Source: JAXHUA01 sp034189695 (GTDB taxonomy: Bacteria > Chloroflexota > Dehalococcoidia > E44-bin15). From it: 64,000 nucleotides of DNA. Shown here one piece after another: positions 19,001 through 28,594 of the stretch; the first letter of the stretch is position 1; each line of letters begins with the position of its first letter. The stretch covers positions 8,139 to 72,138 of the forward strand of contig JAXHUA010000141.1 in NCBI GenBank assembly GCA_034189695.1, given 5' to 3'. Both the position numbers and the translations under genes were made by a program. The notes below the pieces were generated by a model. The model made no database searches, was not told the origin of the DNA, and worked only from the letters and a program-made list of their open reading frames with translations.

Positions 19001-19213
19001 TTGGAGAACAACTCGCTACCGAAATGCCAGAAGTGCAATGACGGACTCCTTGTTCCGCTCTCCGATTTCGGAGGGCAGGGAGCACCGATACACTATAAGG
19101 CATGGGTGTGCACCAATCCAGAGTGCGGTTTCAACATCAAGATCCGAAACGGCGACATATATGTGAACGAGCCGATCCTAAGCGGCGTGGGGCATAGCCC
19201 CAGGCAACGCTAG
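19001..19213 (+). CDS. Small zinc-ribbon protein
   Basis: 70 residues with two Cys pairs, CQKC (9-12) and CTNPEC (36-41), spaced like a treble-clef or rubredoxin-type zinc ribbon. The sequence between (LLVPLSDFGGQGAPIHYKAWV) is beta-prone. The TTG start is supported by GGGAGGTGG upstream and a good promoter. I do not recognise a specific family; small zinc ribbons of this style may bind nucleic acid or a protein partner. It is followed by comFC on the same strand. Confidence 0.7.
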   Translation: MENNSLPKCQKCNDGLLVPLSDFGGQGAPIHYKAWVCTNPECGFNIKIRNGDIYVNEPILSGVGHSPRQR

Positions 19214-19292
19214 CCAATAGGCTACTTCCCGTACCAAACCATACGGACCTTAAGGTTACAGTCCTATTAGCCCGGCAGTATCGCTAAGGCAG

Positions 19293-19988
19293 CTGAAAGA
19301 GGCGGCCCTCGATCTCGTATTTCCAGCTACTTGTGTAGGTTGCGGGAGAGGGGGCGCTTTTCTTTGTTCCTCGTGTGTTTCAGCACTGCCACACCTCAGA
19401 GTCCCGCTCTGCGCCAGATGCGGCAAGTCGATATCCTCCGGTCTGCTCTGCTCTGAGTGCCGGGCTCGAACGCCGGACATCGACGGCATACGCTCTGTGT
19501 ACCGCTTCGAGGGGGCCCTGCGGCAGGCCATCCTCCAGTTCAAATACAGGAACGTGAAAGCCCTCGCGCCGTCGCTCGGCTCGCTCATGGCGCGGTACCT
19601 GAGGGCTCACCCCCTGCCCGCCGACGTCCTTGTACCGGTGCCGCTTCACCCACGTCGAGTCCGTGAGCGGGGGTACAACCAATCGGCGCTGCTGGCGACC
19701 GAGGTGGGCCGGGCCAGCACATTGCCCGTGGTTGACGGATGCCTCGTCCGGCGCAAAGACACCCCGCCACAGACACGGACGAGGAGCGCCGCGGAGCGCC
19801 GCCGCAATATCGTCGATGCGTTCGCCTGCCACGACTCCCGATTGAAGGGAAGGCGCATTCTGCTCATCGACGATGTCTGCACCTCGGGGGCTACTCTGAA
19901 TGCATGTGCCCAGGCCCTTCGGGCTGGCGGCGCGGCCTCCGTCTGGGCTCTGACCCTGGCGAGAGAGACCTGGGGAACCGCGGACTGA
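19293..19988 (+). CDS. comFC: ComFC-like phosphoribosyltransferase-domain protein
   Basis: About 231 residues. Reading in frame upstream of the first usual start (GTG 19497) reveals the full family N-terminus: LVFPATCVGCGRGG, FLCSSC, PLCARCG and LLCSEC, a four-pair zinc finger. The phosphoribosyltransferase domain follows, with ILLIDDVCTSGATL as the PRPP loop. ComFC supports natural transformation; in other bacteria it also appears as a general DNA-metabolism protein. No ATG, GTG or TTG lies between the in-frame stop at 19251 and the finger. CTG 19293 (TAAGG just upstream) or ATT 19266 must be the start, or the sequence has an error here. The start is therefore uncertain by up to 30 bases. 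Confidence 0.85.
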   Translation: MKEAALDLVFPATCVGCGRGGAFLCSSCVSALPHLRVPLCARCGKSISSGLLCSECRARTPDIDGIRSVYRFEGALRQAILQFKYRNVKALAPSLGSLMARYLRAHPLPADVLVPVPLHPRRVRERGYNQSALLATEVGRASTLPVVDGCLVRRKDTPPQTRTRSAAERRRNIVDAFACHDSRLKGRRILLIDDVCTSGATLNACAQALRAGGAASVWALTLARETWGTAD

Positions 19989-20016
19989 CGATTGCGTGCG
20001 GCATACGTTGGAGTTG

Positions 20017-20046
20017 TTGACGGGTCAGCCGGCAGTGAAGTAAACT
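20017..20046 (+). promoter_or_regulatory. Promoter of glyA
   Basis: TTGACG (20017-20022), an 18-base spacer and TAAACT (20041-20046). RNA would start near 20053, giving a leader of about 120 bases before the glyA ATG. Confidence 0.6.
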
Positions 20047-20130
20047 GACCGACAAGCGGGGTCGAGCAGCCATTGAAGCGGGGATGGTGGAGTTGGTAGT
20101 CTATCAGGGTGCGTCGATCAGTCCCGGAAG

Positions 20131-20165
20131 CCACGCCCGTACGTCGCGTGGTTTCGTTTTTCGAG
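20131..20165 (+). terminator. Terminator-like hairpin in the glyA leader
   Basis: CCACGC (20131-20136) pairs with GCGTGG (20146-20151), followed by TTTCGTTTTT. It lies after the predicted glyA promoter and before the ATG, so it could act as an attenuator; alternatively it ends comFC read-through. I could not match the upstream leader to a known riboswitch class. Confidence 0.45.
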
Positions 20166-20172
20166 GATTACC

Positions 20173-21414
20173 ATGCATGCATTAGAGAAGAGTGACCCCG
20201 AGGTCTATGAGGTGATTCGCGGGGAGCAGGAGCGACAGAGACGTAACATCGAGCTCATCGCCTCAGAGAACCACGCCTCGCGCGCCGTTCTTGAAGCCCA
20301 GGGGTCGGTCCTCACTGACAAGTACGCCGAGGGGTACCCTCAGCACCGCTATTACGGCGGGTGCCAGCAGGTCGACCGGGTCGAGAACCTGGCTCGAGAG
20401 CGGGCGAAGGCGCTCTTCGGTGCGGAACATGCCAATGTGCAGGCCCACAGCGGGACGCAGGCCAACATGGCCGCCTACTTCACGTTACTCGACCATGGCG
20501 ACACCGTAATGGCCACCAAGTATGAGCACGGCGGGCATCTGACTCACGGAAGCCCGGTGAACTTCTCAGGAAGGCTCTACAGTTTCGTTTTCTATGGCGT
20601 CAGCCAGGAGACAGAGCGGTTCGATTACGACGAGATAGAGCGGCTTGCCACTGAATACAGACCGAAGCTCATCGTGACCGGAACCAGCACCTACCCCCGG
20701 ATCATCGATTTCGAGCGGTTCGGTGCCATCGCCAAGCGCGTCGGGGCGCGTCTCATGGTGGACATGGCGCACACGGCAGGCCTGGTCGCCGCGGGCGTGC
20801 ATCCGACTCCAGTGCCACATGCAGACGTCGTGACCGCCACAACGCACAAGACGCTCAGGGGCCCCAGAGGAGGCTTCATTCTCTGCAAGAGCGAGTTCGC
20901 CACTCGCATTGACCAATCGGTCTTCCCCGAGATACAGGGGGGGCCAATGATGCACGCCATCGCCGCGAAGGCGGTGGCCTTCGGCGAGGCGATGAGACCC
21001 GAATTCGTGCGCTATCAACAGGCGGTTGTGGAGAATGCGCAGGTACTTGCGGGGGAACTGGAGAAGGGCGGCCTCCGCATCGTTTCCGGAGGCACGGACA
21101 CGCACCTCTTGCTCGTGGACCTGCGCAACCTGGGAATCAGCGGAAGGCGGGCCGAGGAGGCGCTGGACCGCGTTCACATCACGGTGAACAAGAACAACAT
21201 ACCGTTCGACACCAACCCACCCCAGGTGACCGGCGGCATCAGGCTGGGTACTCCGGCGGTGACGACGCGCGGGTTTGGCCCGGACCAGATGAGGCAGGTG
21301 GCGCGGATGCTCCTGAAGACGCTCTCCAACCTGGATGACGAGAAGACCTACGAGGAAGTCCGCCAGGAGGTGGAGCGCCTGACCAGCGGCTTTCCCGTGC
21401 CAGGCCGCGAGTAG
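20173..21414 (+). CDS. glyA: Serine hydroxymethyltransferase
   Basis: 413 residues. The PLP enzyme converts serine and tetrahydrofolate to glycine and methylene-THF. Family blocks are present: [20 protein letters not shown] (about 24-43), [30 protein letters not shown] and [15 protein letters not shown] with the PLP lysine at about 226. The C-terminal domain contains [12 protein letters not shown] and [14 protein letters not shown]. Full length with no missing catalytic residue. The ATG at 20173 is the only suitable start. It ends just before the rpsF promoter. Confidence 0.97.
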   Translation: MHALEKSDPEVYEVIRGEQERQRRNIELIASENHASRAVLEAQGSVLTDKYAEGYPQHRYYGGCQQVDRVENLARERAKALFGAEHANVQAHSGTQANMAAYFTLLDHGDTVMATKYEHGGHLTHGSPVNFSGRLYSFVFYGVSQETERFDYDEIERLATEYRPKLIVTGTSTYPRIIDFERFGAIAKRVGARLMVDMAHTAGLVAAGVHPTPVPHADVVTATTHKTLRGPRGGFILCKSEFATRIDQSVFPEIQGGPMMHAIAAKAVAFGEAMRPEFVRYQQAVVENAQVLAGELEKGGLRIVSGGTDTHLLLVDLRNLGISGRRAEEALDRVHITVNKNNIPFDTNPPQVTGGIRLGTPAVTTRGFGPDQMRQVARMLLKTLSNLDDEKTYEEVRQEVERLTSGFPVPGRE

Positions 21415-21443
21415 TTGTTGCTGGGGTCGTTACGTGCTATAAT
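21415..21443 (+). promoter_or_regulatory. Promoter of rpsF-ssb-rpsR
   Basis: TTGTTG (21415-21420), a 17-base spacer and a perfect TATAAT (21438-21443), starting just after the glyA stop. Confidence 0.75.
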
Positions 21444-21496
21444 AGCCGACATCCGTCATGGCCCAAGCAGAGTTAGGTTATCCGGGAGGGAATCGA

Positions 21497-21781
21497 TTGC
21501 GAGACTACGAGATGGTGGTTATCATCAGCCCCGAGTTGACTGATGAGGAGACCGCTGTCATCTTGGACAAGATAAGCCAGTTCATCACCGACCGGGGCGG
21601 TACTGTTACCGATGTGAACCAATGGGGAAGGAGGAAGCTCGCCTATCCGATACAGCGCCAGATGGAAGGGCAGTATGTGTTGACGCAGTTCAAGATGGAG
21701 CCGCAGATGACAGCCGAGTTCGAGGCCAGTCTCAGGCTGACCGAGGGGATACTGCGTCACCTTCTCGTCAGGATGGAGTGA
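21497..21781 (+). CDS. rpsF: Ribosomal protein bS6
   Basis: 94 residues from TTG 21497, the normal S6 length: MRDYEMVVIISPELTDEE, with GRRKLAYPIQRQMEGQYVLTQF as the central block. It binds 16S rRNA with bS18 in the small-subunit platform. The TTG is preferred over the ATG at 21458 because GGGAGGG lies six bases upstream and S6 proteins start at this point. First gene of the conserved rpsF-ssb-rpsR operon. Confidence 0.95.
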   Translation: MRDYEMVVIISPELTDEETAVILDKISQFITDRGGTVTDVNQWGRRKLAYPIQRQMEGQYVLTQFKMEPQMTAEFEASLRLTEGILRHLLVRME

Positions 21782-21804
21782 ACGGAGAGAAGGAGCTTTG
21801 AGAG

Positions 21805-22200
21805 ATGGCAAGCCTGAACAAGGTGATGATCATCGGCAATCTCGGCACTGACCCGGAGATGCGTTTCACGGCCGACGGCAACCCGGTGACGACCTTCCGT
21901 ATCGCGGCCTCATTTGGCTACACCAGCCCCGAAGGGGAAAGGAAACAGGAGACGGAATGGTTCACCGTAGTCACCTGGAGGAAGCTCGCGGAGACCTGCA
22001 ACCAGTTCCTGGCTAAGGGCAGGCGGGCCTACGTGGAAGGAAGGATACGTAGCCACACGTGGGAGGGGCAGGACGGCCAGCGACGTTTCCGCAACGAGAT
22101 AGTGGCCAACAGGGTAATATTCCTCGACCGCCCCGGCGTGGCTCCGCTGCCGGAGGACGTCGGCGGTGAGGAAGTGGCACCGGACGAATTGCCCTTCTAG
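21805..22200 (+). CDS. ssb: Single-stranded DNA-binding protein
   Basis: 131 residues: an OB fold (about 1-105, MASLNKVMIIGNLGTDPEMRFT, WFTVVTWRKLAETCNQFLAKGRRAYVEGRI) and a short acidic tail ending DELPF, the tip that recruits replication and repair partners. The linker is unusually short (about 15 residues). It sits between rpsF and rpsR, with AGAAGGAG upstream of the ATG. Confidence 0.96.
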   Translation: MASLNKVMIIGNLGTDPEMRFTADGNPVTTFRIAASFGYTSPEGERKQETEWFTVVTWRKLAETCNQFLAKGRRAYVEGRIRSHTWEGQDGQRRFRNEIVANRVIFLDRPGVAPLPEDVGGEEVAPDELPF

Positions 22201-22240
22201 GGAAGACGTGACAAGAGTGAGGGAGTAGGTAGCGTATCAC

Positions 22241-22549
22241 ATGGCGAGGAGACCAGCGAAACCAACGAAACAAAGGCACGGCGGCAGGGGCCACCGGCGG
22301 TTTGTACCGAAACGCAAGGTGTGCGCCTTCTGCGTTGAGCGCACTGAGACAATCGATTACAAGAACCCCAATAAGCTCCGCCGCTATATATCGGATCGTG
22401 GAAAAATCGAGCCTCGGCGCAGAACGGGGACCTGCGCCAAGCATCAGCGAGAACTGGCGATGGCGATCAAGCGGGCGCGGCTCCTTGCCCTGCTCCCCTT
22501 TACCCCAGCCCACATCCGCAAGACCGGCGGTGTCGGCGTCCGGGACTGA
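22241..22549 (+). CDS. rpsR: Ribosomal protein bS18
   Basis: 102 residues. The core [40 protein letters not shown] carries Cys pairs, suggesting the zinc-binding form of S18. The basic N-terminus and [22 protein letters not shown] are standard. It pairs with bS6 on 16S rRNA. C-terminal extension [15 protein letters not shown] is slightly longer than usual. Confidence 0.95.
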   Translation: MARRPAKPTKQRHGGRGHRRFVPKRKVCAFCVERTETIDYKNPNKLRRYISDRGKIEPRRRTGTCAKHQRELAMAIKRARLLALLPFTPAHIRKTGGVGVRD

Positions 22550-22622
22550 CCGCCGTTTCCGCAACCAGTTCCCATATCGATGACCGGCGAGCCTTCACCG
22601 CATGTGGGTTTAGTATGCTGTA

Positions 22623-23609
22623 ATGGCGAGAAAGGCGAAGACACCTGTATCAGGGCCAGTCACCAGGCGCCGTCTAGCTCGCTGGCAACGCGAGAGACGG
22701 CGGCGGCGGATCACCCTTCTGATTGGCTCCATCGTCATCGTTGTGACCGCCCTGATAATTGCCTACGGGTTCTACAGCTCAAGCTGCGCGCCACAGCGGC
22801 AGTGGATAACCAGAGTCGGAACGAACGAGACCTACACCGTGTTTCGCAGTTCCGACTACGTCCACGCACTGCGCCTCATTGAGCTTGGCTTCTACAGCCC
22901 CGAGACAACGTATGCAGCAGAGGGCCCCCTCGTCGTCCTTGAGAGCAACGAACTGGTCAGACAGGGCGCTGATGAGGCTGGTGTCGGCGCACCCACCGAT
23001 GCGGAGATCAAGGAGCGGGTCAAAGAGATGATGTCCTCGGAGGGGGAGGAACTCACCGACGAGGAGTATCGCCAGGCTTTGCAGAACGTCGTGGCAAACA
23101 CCGGCCTCTCCGAGAGTGAGTTCCTGAAGATCGTGGAGCAAGACCTCCTGGGGGATAAGCTCGACCAGTACCTGAGGGATAGCGTTCCTGAAGTCGGTGA
23201 GATTCTGCCGCACGTGCACCTGGAGGCGATCGTGGCGGAGAGTGAAGAGCTGGCCGGTGAGGCTATGGACAGGCTCAACGCCGGCGAGGACTTTACCGAC
23301 CTCACGCTGGAGTATGGAGGCGGCGACCTGGGCTGGATGCCGGAGGGCCTCATGAGCGCCGACATACAAGCCCTGGTGTATTCCCTGGAGATTGGCAATG
23401 TGACCGAGCCCATTCAGACCGAGCTGGGCTTTACCATCATACAGTTGCTCGGCAAGGAGGACCGCGCGCTCGAAGAGGGCGCACGCGCTACACTTCAGGA
23501 GAATGCGTTCAGCCTGTGGCTCGAGGAGATGGCGGAGGAGAGAGTGCAGCGCAACCCAGGGGTCGACTGGGACGCGAAGTACAGTTGGGCGCTCGCGCAG
23601 CTCAGCTAG
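22623..23609 (+). CDS. Membrane-anchored parvulin-type peptidyl-prolyl isomerase/foldase
   Basis: 328 residues. A basic N-terminus (RRRLARWQRERRRRR) and one membrane helix (about 36-57) anchor the protein facing outward. A SurA_N-like helical chaperone region (about 95-195) precedes a PpiC rotamase domain (about 195-285) with the diagnostic GGGDLGWMPEG and ELGFTIIQLLG. It resembles PrsA/SurA foldases that help exported proteins fold. Residues 60-95 contain a single Cys. It ends 11 bases before hom. Confidence 0.88.
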   Translation: MARKAKTPVSGPVTRRRLARWQRERRRRRITLLIGSIVIVVTALIIAYGFYSSSCAPQRQWITRVGTNETYTVFRSSDYVHALRLIELGFYSPETTYAAEGPLVVLESNELVRQGADEAGVGAPTDAEIKERVKEMMSSEGEELTDEEYRQALQNVVANTGLSESEFLKIVEQDLLGDKLDQYLRDSVPEVGEILPHVHLEAIVAESEELAGEAMDRLNAGEDFTDLTLEYGGGDLGWMPEGLMSADIQALVYSLEIGNVTEPIQTELGFTIIQLLGKEDRALEEGARATLQENAFSLWLEEMAEERVQRNPGVDWDAKYSWALAQLS

Positions 23610-23620
23610 CGAGGCTATCG

Positions 23621-24919
23621 GTGGCAGGGAAAAAGAGCATCGGCATTGGAGTGCTCGGCTTCGGAGTAATCGGCAGTGCAGTGTCCAGAGCACTGATTGA
23701 GAGGGGGCAGTCCCTGGCCACCCAGGTCGGCTGTCCACTCCGTCTCAGGAAGGTGTTGGAGAAGGATGCAGCCAAGACCCGGTCGTCGGGTCTTGACCCC
23801 GACCTGTTCACCACCGACGCCACAGAGGTTCTCGCCCATCCCGAGATCGACATCGTGGTTGAGGTTCTGGGCGGCGAATACCCGGCCTTCGATTTCATTA
23901 TGGAGGCCCTGAGCAGTGGCAAGCACGTGGTCACCTCCAACAAGGAGGTCATGGCAAAGCACGGCCATGAGTTCCTGAACCGGGCCCGGGACACGGGGGT
24001 GGACATCCACTACGAAGCGAGCGTGGGTGGGGGAATCCCCCTCATCGCCCCGTTCAAACAGGACCTTCTGGCGAATGAGATCATGGCGATCCACGCCATC
24101 ATTAACGGCACGACCAACTACATCCTCACCAGAATGGCGTCGGGGGGGCTTGACTTCGCCACGGCCCTCAAGGAGGCCCAGAGCCTTGGCTACGCCGAAG
24201 CCGACCCGACCAACGATGTCGAGGGCATTGACGCGGCATACAAGCTCACCATACTGGCGACGCTCGCCTTTCATGTGCTCGTCCGCCCCGAGGACGTTTA
24301 TCACGAGGGTATTTCACGCCTTTCGTCCCGCGACTTCCGCTACGCGCGGGAGCTGGGCTACGAGATAAAGCTGCTCGCCATAGCCAAAGAGACGGACGGG
24401 TCCATAGAGGTTCGGGTCCACCCGGTGTTCCTCCCGCAAGACCTGTTGCTGGCAAAGGTGGATGGCGTGTACAACGCAGTGCAGGTGGAGGGCGACCTGG
24501 TGGGAAGGGTGCTGTTCTACGGGCAGGGCGCCGGCCCTTCCGCCACATCGAGCGCAGTTATCGCTGACGTCATCGACTTCGCCCAGCGGCTCAACCTGGG
24601 AGTCAACATCTCGCCTCAACTGAAGCTGAATTCCACCAAGAGGCTCAAACCCATCTCGGATATCGAGACGCGCTACTACCTTCGTATGGCCACCGCCGAC
24701 CGCCCCGGGGTGCTCGCCAACATCTCGCGCATACTGGGCGACCTCGGCATCAGCATCTCATCGGTCATTCAGAAGGAGAGCGACGTGTCGGCTGATGCGG
24801 CGGAGATCGTTCTGATGACATACCCCGCCCAGGAGAGCGCGATGCGGAAGGCAATGTCTCAGATCGAGCGCCTCGATGTGGTGCGGGAGATATCGAACTT
24901 CGTCCGTGTCGAAGACTGA
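23621..24919 (+). CDS. hom: Homoserine dehydrogenase with ACT domain
   Basis: 432 residues. A NAD(P)-binding Rossmann start (GIGVLGFGVIGSAVSR, about 6-21), catalytic region (NKEVMAKHG, YEASVGGGIPLIAPFKQDL, INGTTNYILTRM, AEADPTNDVEGIDAAYKL) and a C-terminal ACT domain (about 350-430, RPGVLANISRILGDLGISI). It reduces aspartate semialdehyde to homoserine; the ACT domain usually binds threonine for feedback. GTG 23621 has GAGG six bases upstream. Longer frames begin inside the foldase gene. thrC lies two genes downstream. Confidence 0.95.
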   Translation: MAGKKSIGIGVLGFGVIGSAVSRALIERGQSLATQVGCPLRLRKVLEKDAAKTRSSGLDPDLFTTDATEVLAHPEIDIVVEVLGGEYPAFDFIMEALSSGKHVVTSNKEVMAKHGHEFLNRARDTGVDIHYEASVGGGIPLIAPFKQDLLANEIMAIHAIINGTTNYILTRMASGGLDFATALKEAQSLGYAEADPTNDVEGIDAAYKLTILATLAFHVLVRPEDVYHEGISRLSSRDFRYARELGYEIKLLAIAKETDGSIEVRVHPVFLPQDLLLAKVDGVYNAVQVEGDLVGRVLFYGQGAGPSATSSAVIADVIDFAQRLNLGVNISPQLKLNSTKRLKPISDIETRYYLRMATADRPGVLANISRILGDLGISISSVIQKESDVSADAAEIVLMTYPAQESAMRKAMSQIERLDVVREISNFVRVED

Positions 24920-24933
24920 TTGGGAGGCACGAG

Positions 24934-25326
24934 GTGGGCTATCTGTCCCCGACCATCGCCGTACGCGATATGAAGAGGGCCATCGAGTTCTACCGGGACG
25001 TCCTCGGCTTCGACCTGGGCGCCGTCTTCCCCAGCGTGGATGATTTGCAGAACGCCGCATACGCCGACCTTTCCAAGGACGGGATGGTCCTGATGCTGAT
25101 TCCCGCGGCCAGCACCGGCGTTGGCGCGGACGAAAGGTTGGGCATAGGGGTGAACTTCTACATGGAGATCGACGGCAACCTCGATGACTACTATGCCGAG
25201 TTGAAGCGGCGGGGCGTGGCCGTCGCCGTCGACATAAAGGACGAGCCGTTCGGCATCCGGGACTTCACCGTCAAGGACGCCGACGGCTACCACCTGACAT
25301 TCGTGAATCGCTTGCAGGAGCGCTAG
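24934..25326 (+). CDS. VOC/glyoxalase-fold protein
   Basis: 130 residues of the vicinal oxygen chelate fold: GYLSPTIAVRDMKRAIEFYRDVLGFDLG at the start and FTVKDADGYHLTFVNRL at the end form the two beta-alpha-beta halves. Members include glyoxalases, dioxygenases and resistance proteins; metal ligands are not conserved enough to name a reaction. GTG start with GGGAGG upstream. It lies between hom and thrC, so it is probably cotranscribed with threonine synthesis genes, but that does not establish a role there. Confidence 0.8.
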   Translation: MGYLSPTIAVRDMKRAIEFYRDVLGFDLGAVFPSVDDLQNAAYADLSKDGMVLMLIPAASTGVGADERLGIGVNFYMEIDGNLDDYYAELKRRGVAVAVDIKDEPFGIRDFTVKDADGYHLTFVNRLQER

Positions 25327-25394
25327 CTGCGCTGGCAGACCAAGAGAAAGGGGGCCCACCCGCAGCCCATCAACCATCCGCAGGGTGAGCTGAG

Positions 25395-26450
25395 ATGAAA
25401 CAAGGAGTGCTGGAACGTTATCGTGACTTCCTCCCAATCACGGCGCAGACGCCGATAATTACGCTCGGGGAGGGAGACACGCCCTTGGTGCGCTCACAGC
25501 GCATCGAACGCGAGTTTGGCTGTGAGCTGTACTTCAAGCTCGAAGGCTGCAATCCCACCGGCTCCTTCAAGGATAGAGGCATGGTGGTCGCTGTGGCCAA
25601 GGCGGTTGAGGAGGGTGCCAGCGCCATCATCTGTGCCTCGACCGGCAATACCAGCGCGTCGGCGGCCGCTTTCGGGGCGCGGTTCGGCCTCAAGACAATC
25701 GTGGTCATCCCTGAGGGCAAGATCGCCCAGGGGAAACTGGCCCAGGCTCTCATTTATGGAGCGCAGATCCTTTCCATCGACGGCAACTTCGACCAGGCTC
25801 TTCAGATTGTCCGCGCCTTGACCGAGAAGTATCCCATCACCCTGGTCAATTCGCTCAACCCGAACCGCATCCAGGGGCAGAAGACTGCGGCGTTTGAGGT
25901 CATCGACGCCCTGGGAGACGCTCCAGACTACCTCTTCATTCCAGTGGGCAACGCCGGCAACATAACCGCGTACTGGAAGGGCTTCGTGGAGTACCACCAG
26001 GCGGGCCGTTCCACTAGGAGGCCCAGCATGATGGGTTTCCAGGCGGCCGGGGCAGCGCCCATCGTGCGCGGGAAGGTCGTTGAGAACCCGGAGACGGTTG
26101 CCACAGCGATAAGGATCGGCAATCCGGCCAGTTGGATGGGGGCTGTAGCGGCACGAGATGAGTCGGGCGGCCTCATCGATGCGGTAACCGACGACGAGAT
26201 CCTGTCGGCCTTCCGCCTGCTCGCCCAAGAGGAAGGCGTCTTTGGCGAGCCGGCATCTCCTGCATCGGTGGCCGGCCTTCTGAAGGTGGTCCGGGCCGGA
26301 CGCGTCGACCTCAATGGCAAGACCGCAGTCTGCATCATAACGGGAACGGGGTTGAAGGACCCTGATACCGCCATCAGCTACGCGCCGCCGCCGCAGATGC
26401 TTCCAGCCGACCTCGCCGCAGTTGAGCGAGCACTCGGTCTGGTCGCGTGA
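25395..26450 (+). CDS. thrC: Threonine synthase
   Basis: 351 residues of PLP fold type II. The PLP lysine is in [11 protein letters not shown] (about 52-62); [14 protein letters not shown] and [15 protein letters not shown] are the other PLP-phosphate regions. It converts O-phosphohomoserine to threonine. The length and opening [17 protein letters not shown] fit the short class used by many anaerobes. Downstream of hom and the VOC gene on the same strand. Confidence 0.95.
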   Translation: MKQGVLERYRDFLPITAQTPIITLGEGDTPLVRSQRIEREFGCELYFKLEGCNPTGSFKDRGMVVAVAKAVEEGASAIICASTGNTSASAAAFGARFGLKTIVVIPEGKIAQGKLAQALIYGAQILSIDGNFDQALQIVRALTEKYPITLVNSLNPNRIQGQKTAAFEVIDALGDAPDYLFIPVGNAGNITAYWKGFVEYHQAGRSTRRPSMMGFQAAGAAPIVRGKVVENPETVATAIRIGNPASWMGAVAARDESGGLIDAVTDDEILSAFRLLAQEEGVFGEPASPASVAGLLKVVRAGRVDLNGKTAVCIITGTGLKDPDTAISYAPPPQMLPADLAAVERALGLVA

Positions 26451-26645
26451 CGTGTCGCGTCGTGGTGACGGTCAACGCCGCCGGTGTGCAGAGGTGCTGT
26501 CCGGACTCAGGCCAGGTCAGCGTTAACGTCGTGTCCGCCGCGCGAGCAGTCTGCCGAAACCGGGTGCGGCGCTTGCACTGGAATAGCGCAGAACCGGGAT
26601 TTGATGCTGCGGCACCAGCTGTCGCTCTACTAAAAGGAGGAGGCA

Positions 26646-27224
26646 ATGGCTAGAAGAAGCACAGAGGGAGCAGCGGGCTTCGCCCACCACTACCCCAAGG
26701 TGGCGACAATAGTCACCGCCCATGCCAAGGGAAAGGACAATGGGATGGCGGTGGCGTGGCACTCCGCCATCTCAGCGAATCCACCCTTATACGGCGTGTC
26801 CATCGCAGCCAGCAGGTTCACCCTAGAGCTGATCCTGGAGGCCCGCGAGTTCGGTATCAACTTCATGCCCATGGAGAAGGCGCACCTCGTCGCCGCTGTC
26901 GGGGGCAGCTCGGGCAGGAAGACGGACAAGTTCGGTACGTTCGGTCTAACGAAGGACAAGTCGCTGAAGACATCGGCGCCGATCCTCAAGGACGCGTATG
27001 CGGCCTATGAGTGCAAGCTTGTGGACTACAGCACCTACGGCGACCACGTGTGGGTGGTCGGCGTGATAATGGCCACTCACTACGAGCAGGACTTCTTCAC
27101 CGAACAGGAAGGGCCAAACATGAAGCTGTTCTCGCCGGCCCTCTACCTGGGCACCGAGCGGTATACGACCGTGGCCGGCGACGTACTGAAGCACCTTGAC
27201 CGCAAGGAGTATGGGAAAGGCTAA
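26646..27224 (+). CDS. Flavin reductase-like (FMN-binding split barrel) protein
   Basis: 192 residues. The fold is suggested by [43 protein letters not shown] and EFGINFM, matching the PF01613 flavin reductase-like domain. These proteins bind FMN and reduce flavins or iron complexes; the substrate here is unknown. AAAGGAGGAGG precedes the ATG. The gap of about 195 bases after thrC has no supported gene. folE begins 10 bases after the stop. Confidence 0.85.
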   Translation: MARRSTEGAAGFAHHYPKVATIVTAHAKGKDNGMAVAWHSAISANPPLYGVSIAASRFTLELILEAREFGINFMPMEKAHLVAAVGGSSGRKTDKFGTFGLTKDKSLKTSAPILKDAYAAYECKLVDYSTYGDHVWVVGVIMATHYEQDFFTEQEGPNMKLFSPALYLGTERYTTVAGDVLKHLDRKEYGKG

Positions 27225-27234
27225 AGGGGGGGCG

Positions 27235-27795
27235 TTGGTCGACAAGCAGAAGATTGAGCAAGCGGTGCTCTCCATCATTGAGGCGATAGGGGAAGACCCA
27301 CGAAGAGAGGGTCTGGTAGGTACTCCGCGGCGTATCGCCGAGATGTACGTGGACCTCTTCAGCGGCCTGGACGTCGATCCCAAGAAGGCATTGACGGTCA
27401 GCTTCGATGAGGGTCACCACGAGATGGTCATTCTGAAGGATATCCCGTTCCACTCGATGTGCGAGCACCACTTCCTCCCGTTCGTCGGTGTGGCGCACGT
27501 GGGGTACATCCCGAAGGGACGCGTTGTCGGCGCGTCGAAGCTGGCGCGCGCGGTGGAGACGCTGGCCAGGCGTCCTCAGATACAGGAGCGGCTCACCAGC
27601 CAGATAGCTGAGGCAGTCGTCGACGCGCTGGCTCCAACGGGCGTGGGCGTGGTCATTGAGGCGGAGCACATGTGCATGACCCTCAGGGGAGTGCGTAAGC
27701 CTGGTTCGAAGATAGTGACGTCAGCCATGAGGGGCCTCTTCCGGACGAACGCGGCGACCAGGGCCGAGTTCATGTCGCTGGTGGAAGGTAAGTAG
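27235..27795 (+). CDS. folE: GTP cyclohydrolase I
   Basis: 186 residues from TTG 27235. Zinc and catalytic residues are present: [21 protein letters not shown] with Cys and His ligands, [23 protein letters not shown], and [17 protein letters not shown] with the second zinc Cys. It converts GTP to dihydroneopterin triphosphate for folate. TTG 27235 is preferred because a G-rich ribosome site lies just upstream; an ATG at 27211 would sit inside the previous gene with an ill-placed site. Confidence 0.93.
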   Translation: MVDKQKIEQAVLSIIEAIGEDPRREGLVGTPRRIAEMYVDLFSGLDVDPKKALTVSFDEGHHEMVILKDIPFHSMCEHHFLPFVGVAHVGYIPKGRVVGASKLARAVETLARRPQIQERLTSQIAEAVVDALAPTGVGVVIEAEHMCMTLRGVRKPGSKIVTSAMRGLFRTNAATRAEFMSLVEGK

Positions 27796-27796
27796 C

Positions 27797-28594
27797 CTAC
27801 TCCTGATTCCGAAAAGACCAGACGGCCAGCGAGGCCATCACGGCGCCGAACACCACCAGCACCGCCACGTCCTCCGCGATGGACATTGTATGCCCGAACA
27901 CGGTTATTCCGAGGGCCGGCATCCCCTCGGAGGGCGCGAGCACGGACTGACGCAGCGAGTCCACCCCATAGCTCACCGGATTGAGCCGCACAGGGACTCC
28001 CAACCACGAAGGGAGCCGGTCAGTCGGGAATAGCGCTGGTGACAGGAAGAACAGCGGGAAGAGTAGCAACTGCATCACCACCTGGAACGATTCCATCGTC
28101 TTGATGCGCGATGCAATCAGGATCCCCAGAGACGTCATGGAAAAAGCGAACACGAACATGAGTGGGATCAGCAGGAACACCTGCGCCACGGATATGCTCA
28201 CCCCGACGAAGGGCACGAATACAAGCATCACCGCCCCTTGAACGCATGCAATCGTGGCCCCGCCCAGGGCCTTGCCGATGGCCACGGCCGTGCGGCTAAT
28301 GGGTGCTACCAGGACCTCCTTCAGGAAGCCGAACTCACGGTCCCAGACAATCGACACCCCACCCATTATGGCTGTGAAGAATACTACCATGCCGATGATG
28401 CCCGGGAACATGAACTGAATATAGCTGTAGCCGCTCTCGCCGCCGAGGAGCATCATCCCGGCCGACAGACCGGTGCCGATGATAACCAGGAACAGGAATG
28501 GCTGGGCGAAGCTGGCCACGAGCCGCGCTCTGTCTCGCCAGAAGCGCAGAAGGTCGCGATACCATATGATGTATATTGCCCTCAGGTTCCTCAA
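27797..28594 (-). CDS. ABC-2 type transporter permease
   Basis: 265 residues with about six hydrophobic helices and the ABC-2 signature near GVSIVWDREFGFLKEVLVAPISRTAVAIGKALGG (about 95-128). Together with the adjacent ATPase it would form a DrrAB-like exporter. The substrate cannot be told; relatives export drugs, polysaccharides or lipids. Its start overlaps the ATPase stop by four bases. It is convergent with folE. Confidence 0.9.
   Translation of the reverse strand: MRNLRAIYIIWYRDLLRFWRDRARLVASFAQPFLFLVIIGTGLSAGMMLLGGESGYSYIQFMFPGIIGMVVFFTAIMGGVSIVWDREFGFLKEVLVAPISRTAVAIGKALGGATIACVQGAVMLVFVPFVGVSISVAQVFLLIPLMFVFAFSMTSLGILIASRIKTMESFQVVMQLLLFPLFFLSPALFPTDRLPSWLGVPVRLNPVSYGVDSLRQSVLAPSEGMPALGITVFGHTMSIAEDVAVLVVFGAVMASLAVWSFRNQE

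Noticed and set aside
20053..20172. THF or ZTP riboswitch before glyA
   Set aside because: Conserved core bases of those classes were not seen; kept only as a hairpin-bearing leader.
26447..26653. 68-codon frame between thrC and the flavin-reductase gene
   Set aside because: It starts inside the thrC stop region, overlaps the next ribosome site, and shows no conserved features.
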